Assembly (NCBI GenBank): GCA_016946835.1
Contig: JACVTC010000093.1
Coordinates: forward strand, 52,501 to 102,500
Origin: Neocallimastix lanati (nom. inval.)
Taxonomy: Eukaryota > Neocallimastigomycota > Neocallimastigomycetes > Neocallimastigales > Neocallimastigaceae
Direction of reading: 5' to 3'
Length of the DNA stretch: 50,000 bases
Shown here: in pieces, positions 20,157-31,439 of the stretch
How positions within the stretch are numbered: the first letter of the stretch is position 1
How the letters are laid out: each line of letters starts with the position of its first letter
Translations under genes and position numbers: made by a program
The notes under the pieces: model-generated
Seen by the model: the letters and a program-made list of their open reading frames with translations, nothing else
Told to the model about the DNA's origin: nothing
Databases searched by the model: none

Positions 20157-22065
20157 AAAAAACTTCGCAAATTCTAATAAATTACCTGTGTTAGGACTTA
20201 ATTCCCAAATCAACATCCAACTTCCTAATGGGAAAAGTATGAATATCAGACAAACTACTAAGCTCCTTAAATTAAAATTTATGGATCATAAGGAAACTTT
20301 TGAATTCTGAATTGCTAATCTATCTCTTCAGGGCATTAATGGTATTCTTGGAAGGGATTGGTTATCCGTTCACAATCCTTTCATCGATTATAAAAATAAT
20401 AGAATCTATTTCCTTGGTAGATACTATGGCTCACATTGCCCATCCTCCAAAAGTAATAAGTTTTTTAATCAAAATAAAAATATTACTGCTTCAATGTTGG
20501 AGAATTCAGAAGAAGATTCAGTATTACCAAATTCGGATTTTGATACAGATATCTCAGATTCTGATTTATGTGCTGCAATGATTGATTCAGAAGAAGTAAA
20601 CACTGACGTTCAGGGAAAGGAAGAGATTATTAATAAATACTATTCGGATTTTAAAATAGTATTTGAAAAGAAACAAGCTGAGAACTTACCACCCCATCGT
20701 GACTATGATATTGCTATTGAGCTTATTCCTGGTGGACAACTTTATTTTGGTCCAATATACTCTCTTACTGTACAAGAACTGAAAGCTTTAAAGGATTATA
20801 TTAAGGAAAACTTAAAAAAGAAATTCATTAGGAAGTCAAAATCACCAGCAGGTGCTCCTATATTATTTGTAATGAAACGCGATGGTACCCTTAGACTCTG
20901 TGTAGATTATCGCCGGTTAAATGCTATCACAATCCGTAATAGCTATCCAATTCCAAGAATAAATGACTTGATTGAATCCTTTCAAGGAGCTAAGATATTT
21001 ACTCGTCTTGACCTTAGGTCTGCTTATAACCTAATCAGAGTTAAAGAAGGTCACGAATATCTTACTGCTTTTAGAACCCCTTTAGGACATTTCGAATATC
21101 TCGTTATGCCTTTTGGACTTCAAAATGCCCCTTCGGTTTTTCAACGTTTTGTACAAGATATATTCAGTGATATCATTGGTTCTTTCGTGCAAGTCTATCT
21201 GGACGACATCATTATTTACTCTAACAACGAAAAAGAACATATTAAACATGTTAGGATTGTTCTTCAACTTCTCATCAACAATGGATTATATGCTAAATTA
21301 GAGAAATGTGACTTCCATGTTACTAAAACCACTTTCTTAGGCTTCACTGTTTCTGTAGATGGTCTCACTATGGATAAGGATAAGGTAAAATCTGTTCTGG
21401 ATTGGCCTATTCCAAAGAATCAAAAGGAATTACAAAGTTTTCTAGGCTTATGTAATTTCTATCGAAAGTTTATCAATAATTTTGCCAAAAATATGGAACC
21501 TCTTCGTCGACTTTTAAGGAAAAATACTACATTTAATTGGGATGAATCAGCAAATGAAGCTTTTAATAAATTGAAAGAATCTTTTAAAGCTGATGAAGTG
21601 CTCATTTTTCCTAATCCAGAGAAAGAATTCATCGTTGAAACAGATGCTAGCGACTTTGCTGTCGGTTGCATAATTTCTCAGGTTAGTGACACTGATAACT
21701 TATTGCATCCCGTAGCCTTCCATTCTAGATTCCTCAATAAAGCAGAAGTCAATTATACTATATATGATAAAGAACTTCTTGCTATAATTACTGCGTTTGA
21801 AACTTGGATGCATCATTTAGAAGGCGCAAAATTTCCTGTTCAAGTAATAACAGACCACAAGAACTTATTGTATTTTAAGAAACCCCAACATTTAAACCAA
21901 AGACAAATTCGTTGGAGTCTCTTTTTATCAAAGTTTGACTATAGGATTGCATTCAGATCAGGCACTAAAAGTGGCAAACCAGATGCCCTTTCAAGACGCC
22001 CAGATTTTAAATATGACTCTTCATCTGAATCACAACCTATAATTAACAATAATGCTTTCTGTTGA
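20157..22065 (+). pseudogene. Element C protease C-terminus, RT and RNase H
   Basis: The protease continues as EKNFANSNKLPVLGL and, past an in-frame TGA at 20308-20310, IANLSLQGINGILGRDW. The long frame from 20494 (523 aa) holds RT with RLCVDYRRLNAITIRNSYPIP, LDLRSAYN and YLDD at 235-238. RNase H follows with VETDASDFAVG, YDKELLAI, TDHKN and PDALSRR. It ends at TGA 22063-22065, after which the same frame continues into the integrase. RT resembles that of A more than that of B2. Confidence 0.86.
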
Positions 22066-23304
22066 GCTATAAATGACAATATTAGTAGTCTTATTGAAGC
22101 ACAGAAAGCTGATAATTATTGTAAAAATATCCTTTTAAAAATAAGGGATAAGTCAAACAACATCAAAAGTTCTTTATTTTCCTTCGTCGATGGCGTACTC
22201 CACTTTCAAAAGCGTATTATTATTCCTTCCAGTCTTAGGGCTAGACTTTTAAAGTCTTTCCATGATGCACCCACTAGTGGCCATCAGGGGGTAGATAGGA
22301 CCTTTGAAAAACTCAGAAGGAACTACTGGTGGCCTAATATGAAAAAAGATATTTCAAATTATGTGGCTTCTTGTGATGTTTGTTGTAGAAATAAAATCCG
22401 TCGTCATAAACCTTATGGTAAACTAATACCACTTCCTACTCCTACAAAACCCTGGGAAGTTATTGGCGTCGATTTTATTGTTTCATTGCCTTTTTCACAA
22501 GATTGCACTTGTATCATGGTTGTTTCTGATCATTTAACTAAAATGATTCATTTAGTACCCTGCTCCGATGTTCCCTCTGCCGACTTAACTGCCAAGCTCT
22601 TATTTTTCCAAGTCTTTAAGTATCATGGTTTTCCTAAAGTGATTGTGTCTGATCATGGTTCCCAATTCTCTTCTCAATTTTGGACTTCGTTGTGCGATGC
22701 TATTCGTGCTAAACCAAGACTTGCTACTGCTCACCACCAACAATCAAATGGTCAGGTTGAACGGGCTAATGCTGTAATAGAACAATATCTTCGCTGCTAT
22801 TGTTCTTCTGCTCAAAACGAATGGTGTTTCTACCTCCCTTTATGTGAAATGTTCTACAACAACTCCATTCACAAATCAATATCTCAAACTCCTTTCCATG
22901 CTAACTATGGATTTGACCCAAATTGTGTTATTGATTCACCACCGATTCTACTAAAAGATAGTGCCTCTGTTCTTACTAGAGATTGGTCTTCACATTTCAA
23001 TGCCCTTCATCAACATTTAGTTAAAGCCAAAGAAGATTTTAAGAAATATGCTGACAATAAAAAATCTGTAGGACCTGACTTTAAAGTAAATGATTTGGTT
23101 ATGCTTAGAAGATACTACTTTACGAATGAACCTTCTAGAAAATTATCCACTCAATATCTTGGACCTTTTAAAATCATCGAGAAAAGGGAAAGAATGAATT
23201 ACCGTTTGGAACTTCCAGAGAACTTACATCTCCATCCGGTATTTCATATCTCACAAATGGAACCATATACTAAAAGAAATGAAGACTTAATGGAAACATC
23301 ATAA
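22066..23304 (+). pseudogene. Element C integrase
   Basis: The frame follows the TGA without shift. Zinc finger: H and H in FHDAPTSGHQG, then C and C in SCDVCCRNK, with YWWPNMKKD between. Within the ORF from Met 22339 the catalytic residues are D45, D105 and E141 (D,D35E). The end has a LGPFKIIEK motif and HPVFHISQMEPY, then stops with no chromodomain. The integrase itself looks intact but has no start of its own. Confidence 0.85.
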
Positions 23305-23317
23305 TTAAACAGAACAA

Positions 23318-24137
23318 TGTAAGAATCTATAATTATTTGCTAACAAATAATTATATTTTCTTAGTTAAGTTATTATAACTATAACTTTATTTAATTACAT
23401 ATAATATTTATTAAATTTATTTAATTTAATTTTAAATATTCATTAATTTAACAAAATTTATTTAATTGATTTTAAATAATATATTTACAATACGTTAAAT
23501 TCTCTACTGTAACTAATATATTCTGTATTGTATTGTATTCTGTATTTTATAATGTATTCTGTATTTTATTAACTATTTAATTTTATATTTTTAATATAAG
23601 GATAAATTATATGATTGAAATATCTTTTATTATTTTATTCTTTTATTTTCGATCATTAGATTAGATTGGAAAATCGGTTAATTAAGATTTTTTCCAATTA
23701 CTTTTTAGAAGTAATCGGTTTTACTTAATTAATGCGATGATCGATATGGATAGAATATCGATCGAAAACTTATCTAGGTTTTTCTATCTAATCTTTTCCT
23801 AGATAAGAGATTTGTTAAGATTAGAAAACCCTTTCTTATTTAACCTTACTTTCATAAAAAAATATAAATAAGGCTCTTGAATTCTCTTTGAGAAATCAAG
23901 AGTTATTATTATAAAAAACATAGTTATAATAGTAACAATTTTATATTTTTAACTTTAATAAATTAATAAAAATATTTTATTCAAAAACATATTTTTAAAA
24001 TCAATTTATACAAACAATTCTTCTCTTACTTTTTGTGTTATTATTATAATTAATTTTATAATAAACTCTACTCTAAAGGTAAAAAAATTTAATTTATTAT
24101 ATTTTCTCAACTTAATGAATTAGTCGTTAAGTTGTAG
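23318..24137 (+). repeat. 3' LTR of element C, first part
   Basis: Begins TGTAAGAATC, carries the same TATA/R/U5 as 17669-18006, and is broken at TGTAG (24133-24137). Joined to 29049-29091 it is about 863 bp. Similar full copies occur at 30475-31434 and, inverted, 31440-32438. Confidence 0.85.
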
Positions 24138-24870
24138 TGTTAAAAAATAGACAGATTGAATCTAATGACGGAATCAGGTTGATATATCTATATAATATAA
24201 CTATATAGATATAAATAAATTACTAAAATAAAAGAGTTATAAAGTTAAATTTGCTAATTTAACACTTAATTAAAACTAATAATTGGTTTGATATGATAAA
24301 AAAATTTTTATTTATTAAAATATATAGTCATATTATAATAGGTTAACTATAACCTTACAAAGAACAAAAAGATAAATTTGAATTTTCTTTTTATACTTTG
24401 TAAGTTTGAGAATATTGATAATAATAATATAAAGTTGATAATAATAATATTTAGTATAAGAATATGTTTAATATAAATAAATTATATTTTTTAATCTAAT
24501 ATATTAGCTAATATATATAATATAATATTAAATTTAAATATTTAATATAGTAATTAATAATTAATAATTAATTAAATCAATATAACATAAATTAATACAT
24601 AAACATTAATTTATGAATAAGGATGACATGACCAAATGATTCATGTTGAATAAATATTTTATTTATTAATAATATTTAAGTTTAATATGATATCATTAGA
24701 ATCAGTAGGCCTAAGCTGGTCCTAAGATGATCAAATAACTTATAATATTATAAAATAAATAAATTTTAAGGAATAATTAATGAATTATAAATTTTTATTA
24801 ATTATTTTGTTATTAATAATTTAATTGAAATTTATTGAAATTGAAATTTAATTCAGTTGTAATTTCAACA
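24138..24870. repeat. Solo LTR (D-related, diverged) at TGTAG site
   Basis: 733 bp with ends TGTTAAAA...TTTCAACA. It sits between TGTAG (24133-24137) and TGTA(G). It is a diverged relative of the D LTR: shared AGGCCTA motif region and AATTGAAATT-rich end. No internal region, so a solo LTR. Confidence 0.68.
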
Positions 24871-24874
24871 TGTA

Positions 24875-25521
24875 TGTCAAAGTTTTGGGATAATTTGGTC
24901 TTAACGATTAGGTCAAGATGCCAAATTATAGTAATTAATTAATAATTTAATTTTACTCTTACTTAAAACTTATTGTTATTAGTAAATTTTATAATTAAGT
25001 TTTTATTTAAAATATAAATTTTATTTAATCTTAATAATATTTTATTACATTATTATTTTATATAATTATTACTATAATTTAAATTACAATAATCCTACAA
25101 AGGATTAATCAAAAGATTTAAACATGTATTTATATAAAATAATTAATTATTAAAATAAATTATTAATATGAATATGTAATAGCATTAATAAAAGTTTGAT
25201 ATTGATAATATAAAATAAGATAATAATATAAATATTTAATATAAATAAAATATAAGAATATAATATTTGCTAAATATTATATTTTATAATTAAAATATAA
25301 TATGTAGAAATTAATTTAATGACGATCACGTGTTTACATTATTTAATATTATATTAAATTCAATATGTTAATAATATTTAGTAATTAGTTGGCCTAGACT
25401 AATTCCTAAATATTTTAATAAAGTTAATTTAATAATAATTATTATATTATTATTTTTTAATATTGAAATTCAAATAACTAAATTATTGAAATTGAATTGA
25501 AATTCAGTTATTATCTTAACA
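24875..25521 (-). repeat. 3' LTR of element D
   Basis: 647 bp, TGTCAAAG...CTTAACA on the plus strand, followed by interior ATGCCC. Confidence 0.88.
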
Positions 25522-26463
25522 ATGCCCTTCCACAAAAATCGGATTCCAGACGATTTGTGTAACATTGTTAAAAAAATTTAGTTAAGTTATTAAAAAAAAA
25601 ATTTTTTAATTTTTTTTTAAAGTTAATTAGGAATTAAAAGGTCACTTGAATCCTTCGGAGAAGACCTTTTAAGTGACAATTTCAATGAAATTTGAAATTT
25701 GTCAAAATTTGTTAAAATTAAAATTTTATTATAAAATTCAATATTTTGAAATGTGTTGGTACCATTTTTAATATATATTTCCTTGTAAATTATTGAAATT
25801 GAAATTTTGAAATTTAATTGAAATTAACATTTCAATTTTTTACCATTAAATTTTGAAATTATTGAAAATTTTAAAAATATAGTAAATAATAAATATATTA
25901 AAATATAAAATTAATATTAAATCGTTGAATATATAATTTTTATTAAATTTTGAAATTTCGTAATGTGAAATTTTTAAATGTCGAAATTTGAAATTTTAAA
26001 ATTTTTAATTTTTAATTTTCTAAATTCTGAAATTGTAATTGAAAATTTTATCAATTTAATCATTGAATATATTTTATCAATATAACTTATTGAATATATT
26101 ATAATATTCAATTTAATATATTATTAACCTTGATAATTATGAAAGCGTCCTTATCATAATTATCATTTTATCATCAAAGAATATTATAAAGAAAAGCGTC
26201 CTTTTCAATATAATATTAAACAAATTTTAATTAATCTATTAAATTTAAAATATTGAATTAATTTAGAATGCTCCTCCTTCCTTCTTTCATATTATTATTT
26301 TTCTTTGATTAATTCAGAAATTTAAAATTTAATAAGATTAATGTAATTTTGTTATTTATAAATTTATAATTGATATTAAAAAGTAAATTATTATTGTAAC
26401 TCAATCGTAGAGAATAATAATCAAAATATAGAATTGATTGATTTTACATAATGGAAATGAAAA

Positions 26464-26494
<31 letters not shown>

Positions 26495-26773
26495 GAAATA
26501 ATTCCTTAATTGAAAAGTTTTAATAATAAATTTGATAATAAATTTGATAATAAATTTTGGTAAATTGATATAAAAAAATAGATTTTAATAATTGAAAGTT
26601 TTAATGTTATATAAATTAAATTATAGTAGTATATTTCATATCCAAATTTAGTTAAAGTTATTTATTAATAACTATAATTAATTATTAATAATTGTATATT
26701 TGTTTCTAATGTAAATTATAATTGAAGATTATAAAATCTACCAGTGCAGTATCGATGTGATTTAAATAGTAAA
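25522..26773 (-). other. Element D 3' untranslated region with structured motifs
   Basis: No ORF. It has a pseudoknot-like arrangement at 25636-25677, many degenerate GAAATT repeats (25690-26060), and two successive hairpins with the same loop core GCGTCC (26132-26164 and 26180-26217). A 25-30 nt T tract follows near 26465. Confidence 0.6.
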
Positions 26774-27700
26774 TTAATTATTATCAATAAAGTGTTTGTT
26801 AATTATATAATTCTTCGTATTTACATGATATGGTGGAGAAAAATCTGATTCATGAGAGTGTGCCTTTATCTTTCTCATTTTTGACTTGGAAGTGATGTTT
26901 AAGACAAAAGAAATTAATATTGCAACTATTTTACTATTGTAAATTTTATAATTGTGGTTAGAGGTACTTGTTCCTAGTTTTGGTTTAACCTTAGTAACAC
27001 TGATGTTACTCTTATATGTTAAATTATTACCTTGATTTAGGTTATGCTTAACTTTCAATTTATTATTATTCTTCTTAATTATATTTATTTTAGAATATTT
27101 ATTATATTTATTTGCTATTTCTTTATTATTTTCATTAATATTTAATTGATTGTTATAAGTAAAATAAACTTGATTTTTGCTAGAAATTTCATTATTGAAA
27201 GATTGATTTTCCTTATTGGGTTGATTTTTTATAAAATTAATATTATTTCTCGAATTTTCGGAAGTCTTGATTTGGATAGATTCTTTATTAATGTTTTTAT
27301 CTTTATCAATCACATTAATTCTATTATCAGTGTTTCCTTTTGATTTTTTATAATTTATTTTAGGATCTAAATAATTGAAGGACCTATTTAGCTTAATATA
27401 ATGTAATGAATTCGTTTTATTTCGAAGAAGTATTTTATTGATTCGATCTAAGACATTCTGAGCAGTATTCATATCTATAGAACGATTTTCTATTGACTTT
27501 AGGACTTTAGACCTAAGTGCGCAAGCCTGTTTTTGGGCTTTAATAAGTATTGATAACTGAGCATTAACTTCCTTTGTAACTTTATTAACAAATCCATTGT
27601 ATTCTTCAATAGAAATATAATTTTTCTTTATTTCTTTTAATTTATTTGTATCATCCATTGTGAATGATACAGAAGTAGCGTTACTAGTTATTTTAGACAT
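26774..27700 (-). CDS. Unrecognised 308-aa protein of element D
   Basis: The only substantial ORF in D, starting 34 nt after the 5' LTR in the place of Gag. Residues 1-105 look helical and less biased (MDDTNKLKEIKKNYISIEEY, then VNAQLSILIKAQKQACALRS and NTAQNVLDRINKILLRN). About 110-240 is Asn/Lys-rich low complexity. A short hydrophobic stretch (IVAILISFVLNI) is near 248-260, then a His/Pro tail. There is no CCHC knuckle, no D-[ST]-G and a single Cys. I do not recognise the family. It could be a minimal capsid-like or RNA-binding protein, or captured host sequence. The uninterrupted frame between young LTRs suggests it is or recently was used. Confidence 0.72.
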   Translation of the reverse strand: MSKITSNATSVSFTMDDTNKLKEIKKNYISIEEYNGFVNKVTKEVNAQLSILIKAQKQACALRSKVLKSIENRSIDMNTAQNVLDRINKILLRNKTNSLHYIKLNRSFNYLDPKINYKKSKGNTDNRINVIDKDKNINKESIQIKTSENSRNNINFIKNQPNKENQSFNNEISSKNQVYFTYNNQLNINENNKEIANKYNKYSKINIIKKNNNKLKVKHNLNQGNNLTYKSNISVTKVKPKLGTSTSNHNYKIYNSKIVAILISFVLNITSKSKMRKIKAHSHESDFSPPYHVNTKNYIINKHFIDNN

Positions 27701-27734
27701 CTTGAGGCAATCGATATATATTTGGTAGGATTAT
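27701..27734 (-). promoter_or_regulatory. Short leader and self-primer site of element D
   Basis: Immediately after the 5' LTR the element sense reads ATAATCCTAC (27734-27725), perfectly complementary over 10 nt to GTAGGATTAT in the LTR (27958-27949). ATG follows at 27700. Confidence 0.72.
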
Positions 27735-28381
27735 TGTCAAAGTTTTGGGATAATTTGGTCTTAACGATTAGGTCAAGATGCCAAATTATAGTAATTAATT
27801 AATAATTTAATTTTACTCTTACTTAAAACATATTGTTATTAGTAAATTTTATAATTAAGTTTTTATTTAAAATATAAATTTTATTTAATCTTAATAATAT
27901 TTTATTACATTATTATTTTATACAATTATTACTATAATTTAAATTACAATAATCCTACAAAGGATTAATCAAAAGATTTAAACATGTATTTATATAAAAT
28001 AATTAATTATTAAAATAAATTATTAATATGAATATGTAATAGCAGTAATAAAAGTTTGATATTGATAATATAAAATAAGATAATAATATAAATATTTAAT
28101 ATAAATAAAATATAAGAATATAATATTTGCTAAATATTATATTTTATAATTAAAATATAATATGTAGAAATTAATTTAATGACGATCACGTGTTTACATT
28201 ATTTAATATTATATTAAATTCAATATGTTAATAATATTTAGTAATTAGTTGGCCTAGACTAATTCCTAAATATTTTAATAAAGTTAATTTAATAATAATT
28301 ATTATATTATTATTTTTTAATATTGAAATTCAAATAACTGAATTATTGAAATTGAATTGAAATTCAGTTATTATCTTAACA
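27735..28381 (-). repeat. 5' LTR of element D with promoter
   Basis: 647 bp. In element sense a TATATAAA box at about 27996-27989 lies 38 nt before the self-primer start at 27958, the same distance as in element A. AATCCT...AGGATT at the predicted start can form a hairpin. Confidence 0.86.
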
Positions 28382-28387
28382 ATGTAG

Positions 28388-29043
28388 TGTCAAAGTTTTG
28401 TGATAATTTGGTCTTAACGATTAGGTCAAGATGCCAAATTATAGTAATTAATTAGTAATTTAAATTTACTCTTATTTTAAACATATTGTTATTAGTAAAT
28501 TTTTTAATTAAGTTTTTATTTAAAATATAATTTTTATTTAATCTTAATAATATTTTATTACATTATTATTTTATATAATTATTACTATAATTTAAATTAC
28601 AATAATCCTACAAAGGATTAATCAAAAGATTTAAACATGTATTTATATAAAATAATTAATTATTAAAATATTAATTATTAATATGAATATGTAATAGTAT
28701 TAATATAAGCTTGATATTGATAATATAAAATAAGATAATAATATAAATATTTAATATAAATAAAATATAAGAATATAATATTTGCTAAATATTATATTTT
28801 ATAATTAAAATATAATATGTAGAAATTAATTTAATGACGATCACGTGTTTACATTATTTAATATATATTAAATTCAATATGTTAATAATATTTAGTAATT
28901 AGTTGGCCTAGACTAATTCCTAAATATTTTAATAAAGTTAAATTAATAATATTTATTATATATTATTATTTATTAATATTGAAATTCAAATAACTGAATT
29001 ATTGAAATTGAAATTGAATTAAAATTCAGTTATTATCTTAACA
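28388..29043 (-). repeat. Solo LTR of the D family at TGTAG site
   Basis: 656 bp, TGTCAAAG...CTTAACA, closely similar to the D LTRs but with more differences. Preceded by TGTAG (28383-28387) and followed by TGTAG (29044-29048). Confidence 0.85.
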
Positions 29044-29048
29044 TGTAG

Positions 29049-29091
29049 TTAATAATTCTATTTTGAGTTAGTTCTTAATAGAATTATTACA
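29049..29091 (+). repeat. 3' LTR of element C, terminal part
   Basis: TTAATAATTC...TTATTACA matches the end of the C 5' LTR (to 18006), completing the LTR broken at 24137. Confidence 0.85.
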
Positions 29092-29097
29092 TAAAAT

Positions 29098-29415
29098 TGT
29101 TAAGGTTTTTAGAGAATTAAATAAAAATAAAGTAAAGAAACACAAATTTTAATTATTTATTTATTATTTTATTTATTAATTTTATAAATTTTATTTTATT
29201 TGATTTGATTTGATTTTTTTAAAAATTAGTAGCAAAATTTACAACTATTTATACTTTTTTTCAAGGCATAAAAGTTGTTCTTGCCACTAAATTACATTTT
29301 ATTTATTTTTTTTTTTTTTTATAAAAACTATTAAATTTAAATTGAATTTTATAATCAATTATATAAAATTTAATTATAACAATATAAATAAAATACATTT
29401 ATAATATTAATAAAA

Positions 29416-29445
<30 letters not shown>
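29098..29445 (-). repeat. LTR fragment of family E
   Basis: Similar to 34941-35260: TGTTAAGGTTT, then TAGCAAAATTTACAACTATTT, TATACTTTTTTTCAAG, AAAAGTTGTT and a long T tract. If E is read on the minus strand this is the 3' part of an LTR. The similarity fades after the T tract (29415-29450). Confidence 0.6.
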
Positions 29446-29455
<10 letters not shown>

Positions 29456-30469
29456 CTAAAATATTACTAATAAGAATTTATTTAATTGGCTATAAATTTT
29501 ATTACAATCTGTTAAAATATTCAAATAAAAATAAAAATACTATTCTAATATAAAGGTTTTTAATAAAATAAAATATTTTTCAATATAAAATAAAACATTT
29601 CGATATAAAATTTTATAATAAAAGTTAAAATATAATATATAAATTTTTAATTATCAATATATAAAAATATTATTAATACAAATTTTCATTATTAATATAA
29701 AAATAAAAAAATAAGATTTATTATTAATATTGCTAATATAAGTTTTAAATATATAAAAATATTACTATTAATATAAGATTTAATATAAAAATATAAAGTT
29801 TAATATAATTTTTGATTTAAATTTTGATCTTTGGATTTAAAAATTTATTAAAGTACAAAAATAATAATGTACACATAATGTATTAGAAATAAATCGTAGA
29901 TTTAATTAAGAATGCATTATTTAGTATATTCTTATCAAAATTGTTGAGGTTCATATTAGAAAAGGAGTGTGAACAATAAATAAATAGATAAATTAACTAA
30001 CTATTAAATTACACTAAAAGAATTTATTATTACACATTATAAATTTTATTTAAAGAACTATTATTAAAAATATTTATTATTTATAAATTATATAATTATT
30101 TTATTGTTAAAAATACTTTATTAATATTAATATTTATTTTCTTAACAATATGGGGAAACCTTTCAATTATTATTCCTAATTCATTTTTACTACTATTTCT
30201 ACTATTTCTTTTCTCAGAAAGGCCCCCTTCATAAAATAATATGGATAATACATATTTTATATTATTTAATTACATTATTAAAATCCAATCATATAAATTA
30301 ATTAATTACATAAATTTAATGTTTAAAATAATAAAATATATTAATATAAAAAAATTATTAATATAAAATATAAGAAAATTATTAATAGTAAAGAATATAA
30401 TAATATATTTTTATATAATAAATTATTAAGAATTTATATTAAAAATATCATTATTATTTCATTCTTTAT
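29446..30469. other. AT-rich stretch, no gene seen
   Basis: Low-complexity A/T with no ORF. A CTTAACA at about 30143-30149 could end an E-type LTR that began at 29098. A small C-rich patch (GAAAGGCCCCCTTC) is near 30219-30232. Confidence 0.5.
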
Positions 30470-30474
30470 CAAAA

Positions 30475-31434
30475 TGTAAGAATCTATAATTATTTTTAAA
30501 TAAAATAATTATATTTTCTTAGTTAAAGTTATAATTATAACTTTATTTAATTATATAATATTTATTCATTTAAATATTATTAATAATTTATTTAACTCCA
30601 TATTAAATATTCATTAATTTAATACAACAAAATTTATTTAATTAATTATTATTCATACATTTATAAATAATTATAGTTTATTTAATTATACATTTAATTA
30701 TTAAATTTATTAATTTTAGTTTATTTATTTAATTAAATTGTAAACAAATATATTATGTATTCTAATATGTATTTTAATAATGTATTCTGTATTTTGTTTA
30801 TTAATATCATTATGTTATTTTCCTTATTTGTAAATTTATTATTTTATGATCGAAATATCTTTTATTATTTTATTCTTTTATTTTCGATCAATTACATTAG
30901 ATTAACGAATCGGTTAATTAGGGTTTTTCCCAATTACTTCTTAAAAGTAATTGGTTTTACCTAATTGATACGATGATCGATATGGATAGAATATCGATCA
31001 AAAATCTTATCTAGGTTTTTCTCTCTAATCTTTTCCTAGATAAGAGATTTGTTAAGATTAGAAAACATTTTTTAATTTAACCTTATTTTTCAAAAAAGTA
31101 TAAATAAGGCTCTTGAATTCTCTTTGAGAAATCAAGAGTTATTATTATAACAATTATAATATAGTAATAACATTAATAAATATTTTATATTTCTATTTTA
31201 ATAAAATAAGTTTTAATAAAACAAATTTAAAAATAAAACAAAATAAAATAATCCTTTCTCTTGACAATTCTGTGTTATTAGTTTATTATAATTAGTTATA
31301 ATAAACTCTTTCTTATAAAAGATAAGTATATTTATCCTTTTTGCTTTCTCAATTTAATAATAATTATTATTTAATTATTATTAAGTTGTAGTTAATAATT
31401 TAATTATAATTAATTTTATAATTAAATTATTACA
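30475..31434 (+). repeat. Solo LTR of the C family, plus orientation
   Basis: 960 bp, TGTAAGAATC...ATTATTACA with the family TATA, CTCTTGA/TCAAGAG and U5. Perfect 5-bp TSD CAAAA at 30470-30474 and 31435-31439. No interior. Confidence 0.9.
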
Positions 31435-31439
31435 CAAAA

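Larger units (their letters stand above)
24875..28381 (-). mobile_element. Element D: compact LTR retrotransposon without pol
   Basis: Two 647-bp LTRs (24875-25521, 27735-28381; about four differences seen) flank a 2.2-kb interior. TSD ATGTA at 24870-24874 and 28382-28386. TATA, self-primer, PBS and the only ORF all read on the minus strand. A purine-rich GGAAGGGCAT precedes the 3' LTR. No RT, RNase H, integrase or protease is encoded, so mobilisation must use proteins in trans. Confidence 0.85.
17669..29091 (+). mobile_element. Element C: degraded Ty3/gypsy element split by insertions
   Basis: Plus-strand order: truncated 5' LTR (to 18006), self-primer PBS (18007-18018), leader, gag, PR, RT, RNase H, INT, 3' LTR beginning TGTAAGAATC at 23318. 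The 3' LTR is interrupted at 24137 and resumes 29049-29091. At least four lesions (two frameshifts, two TGA stops) inactivate it. No chromodomain. Left boundary is a fusion with the B2 LTR. Confidence 0.85.
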
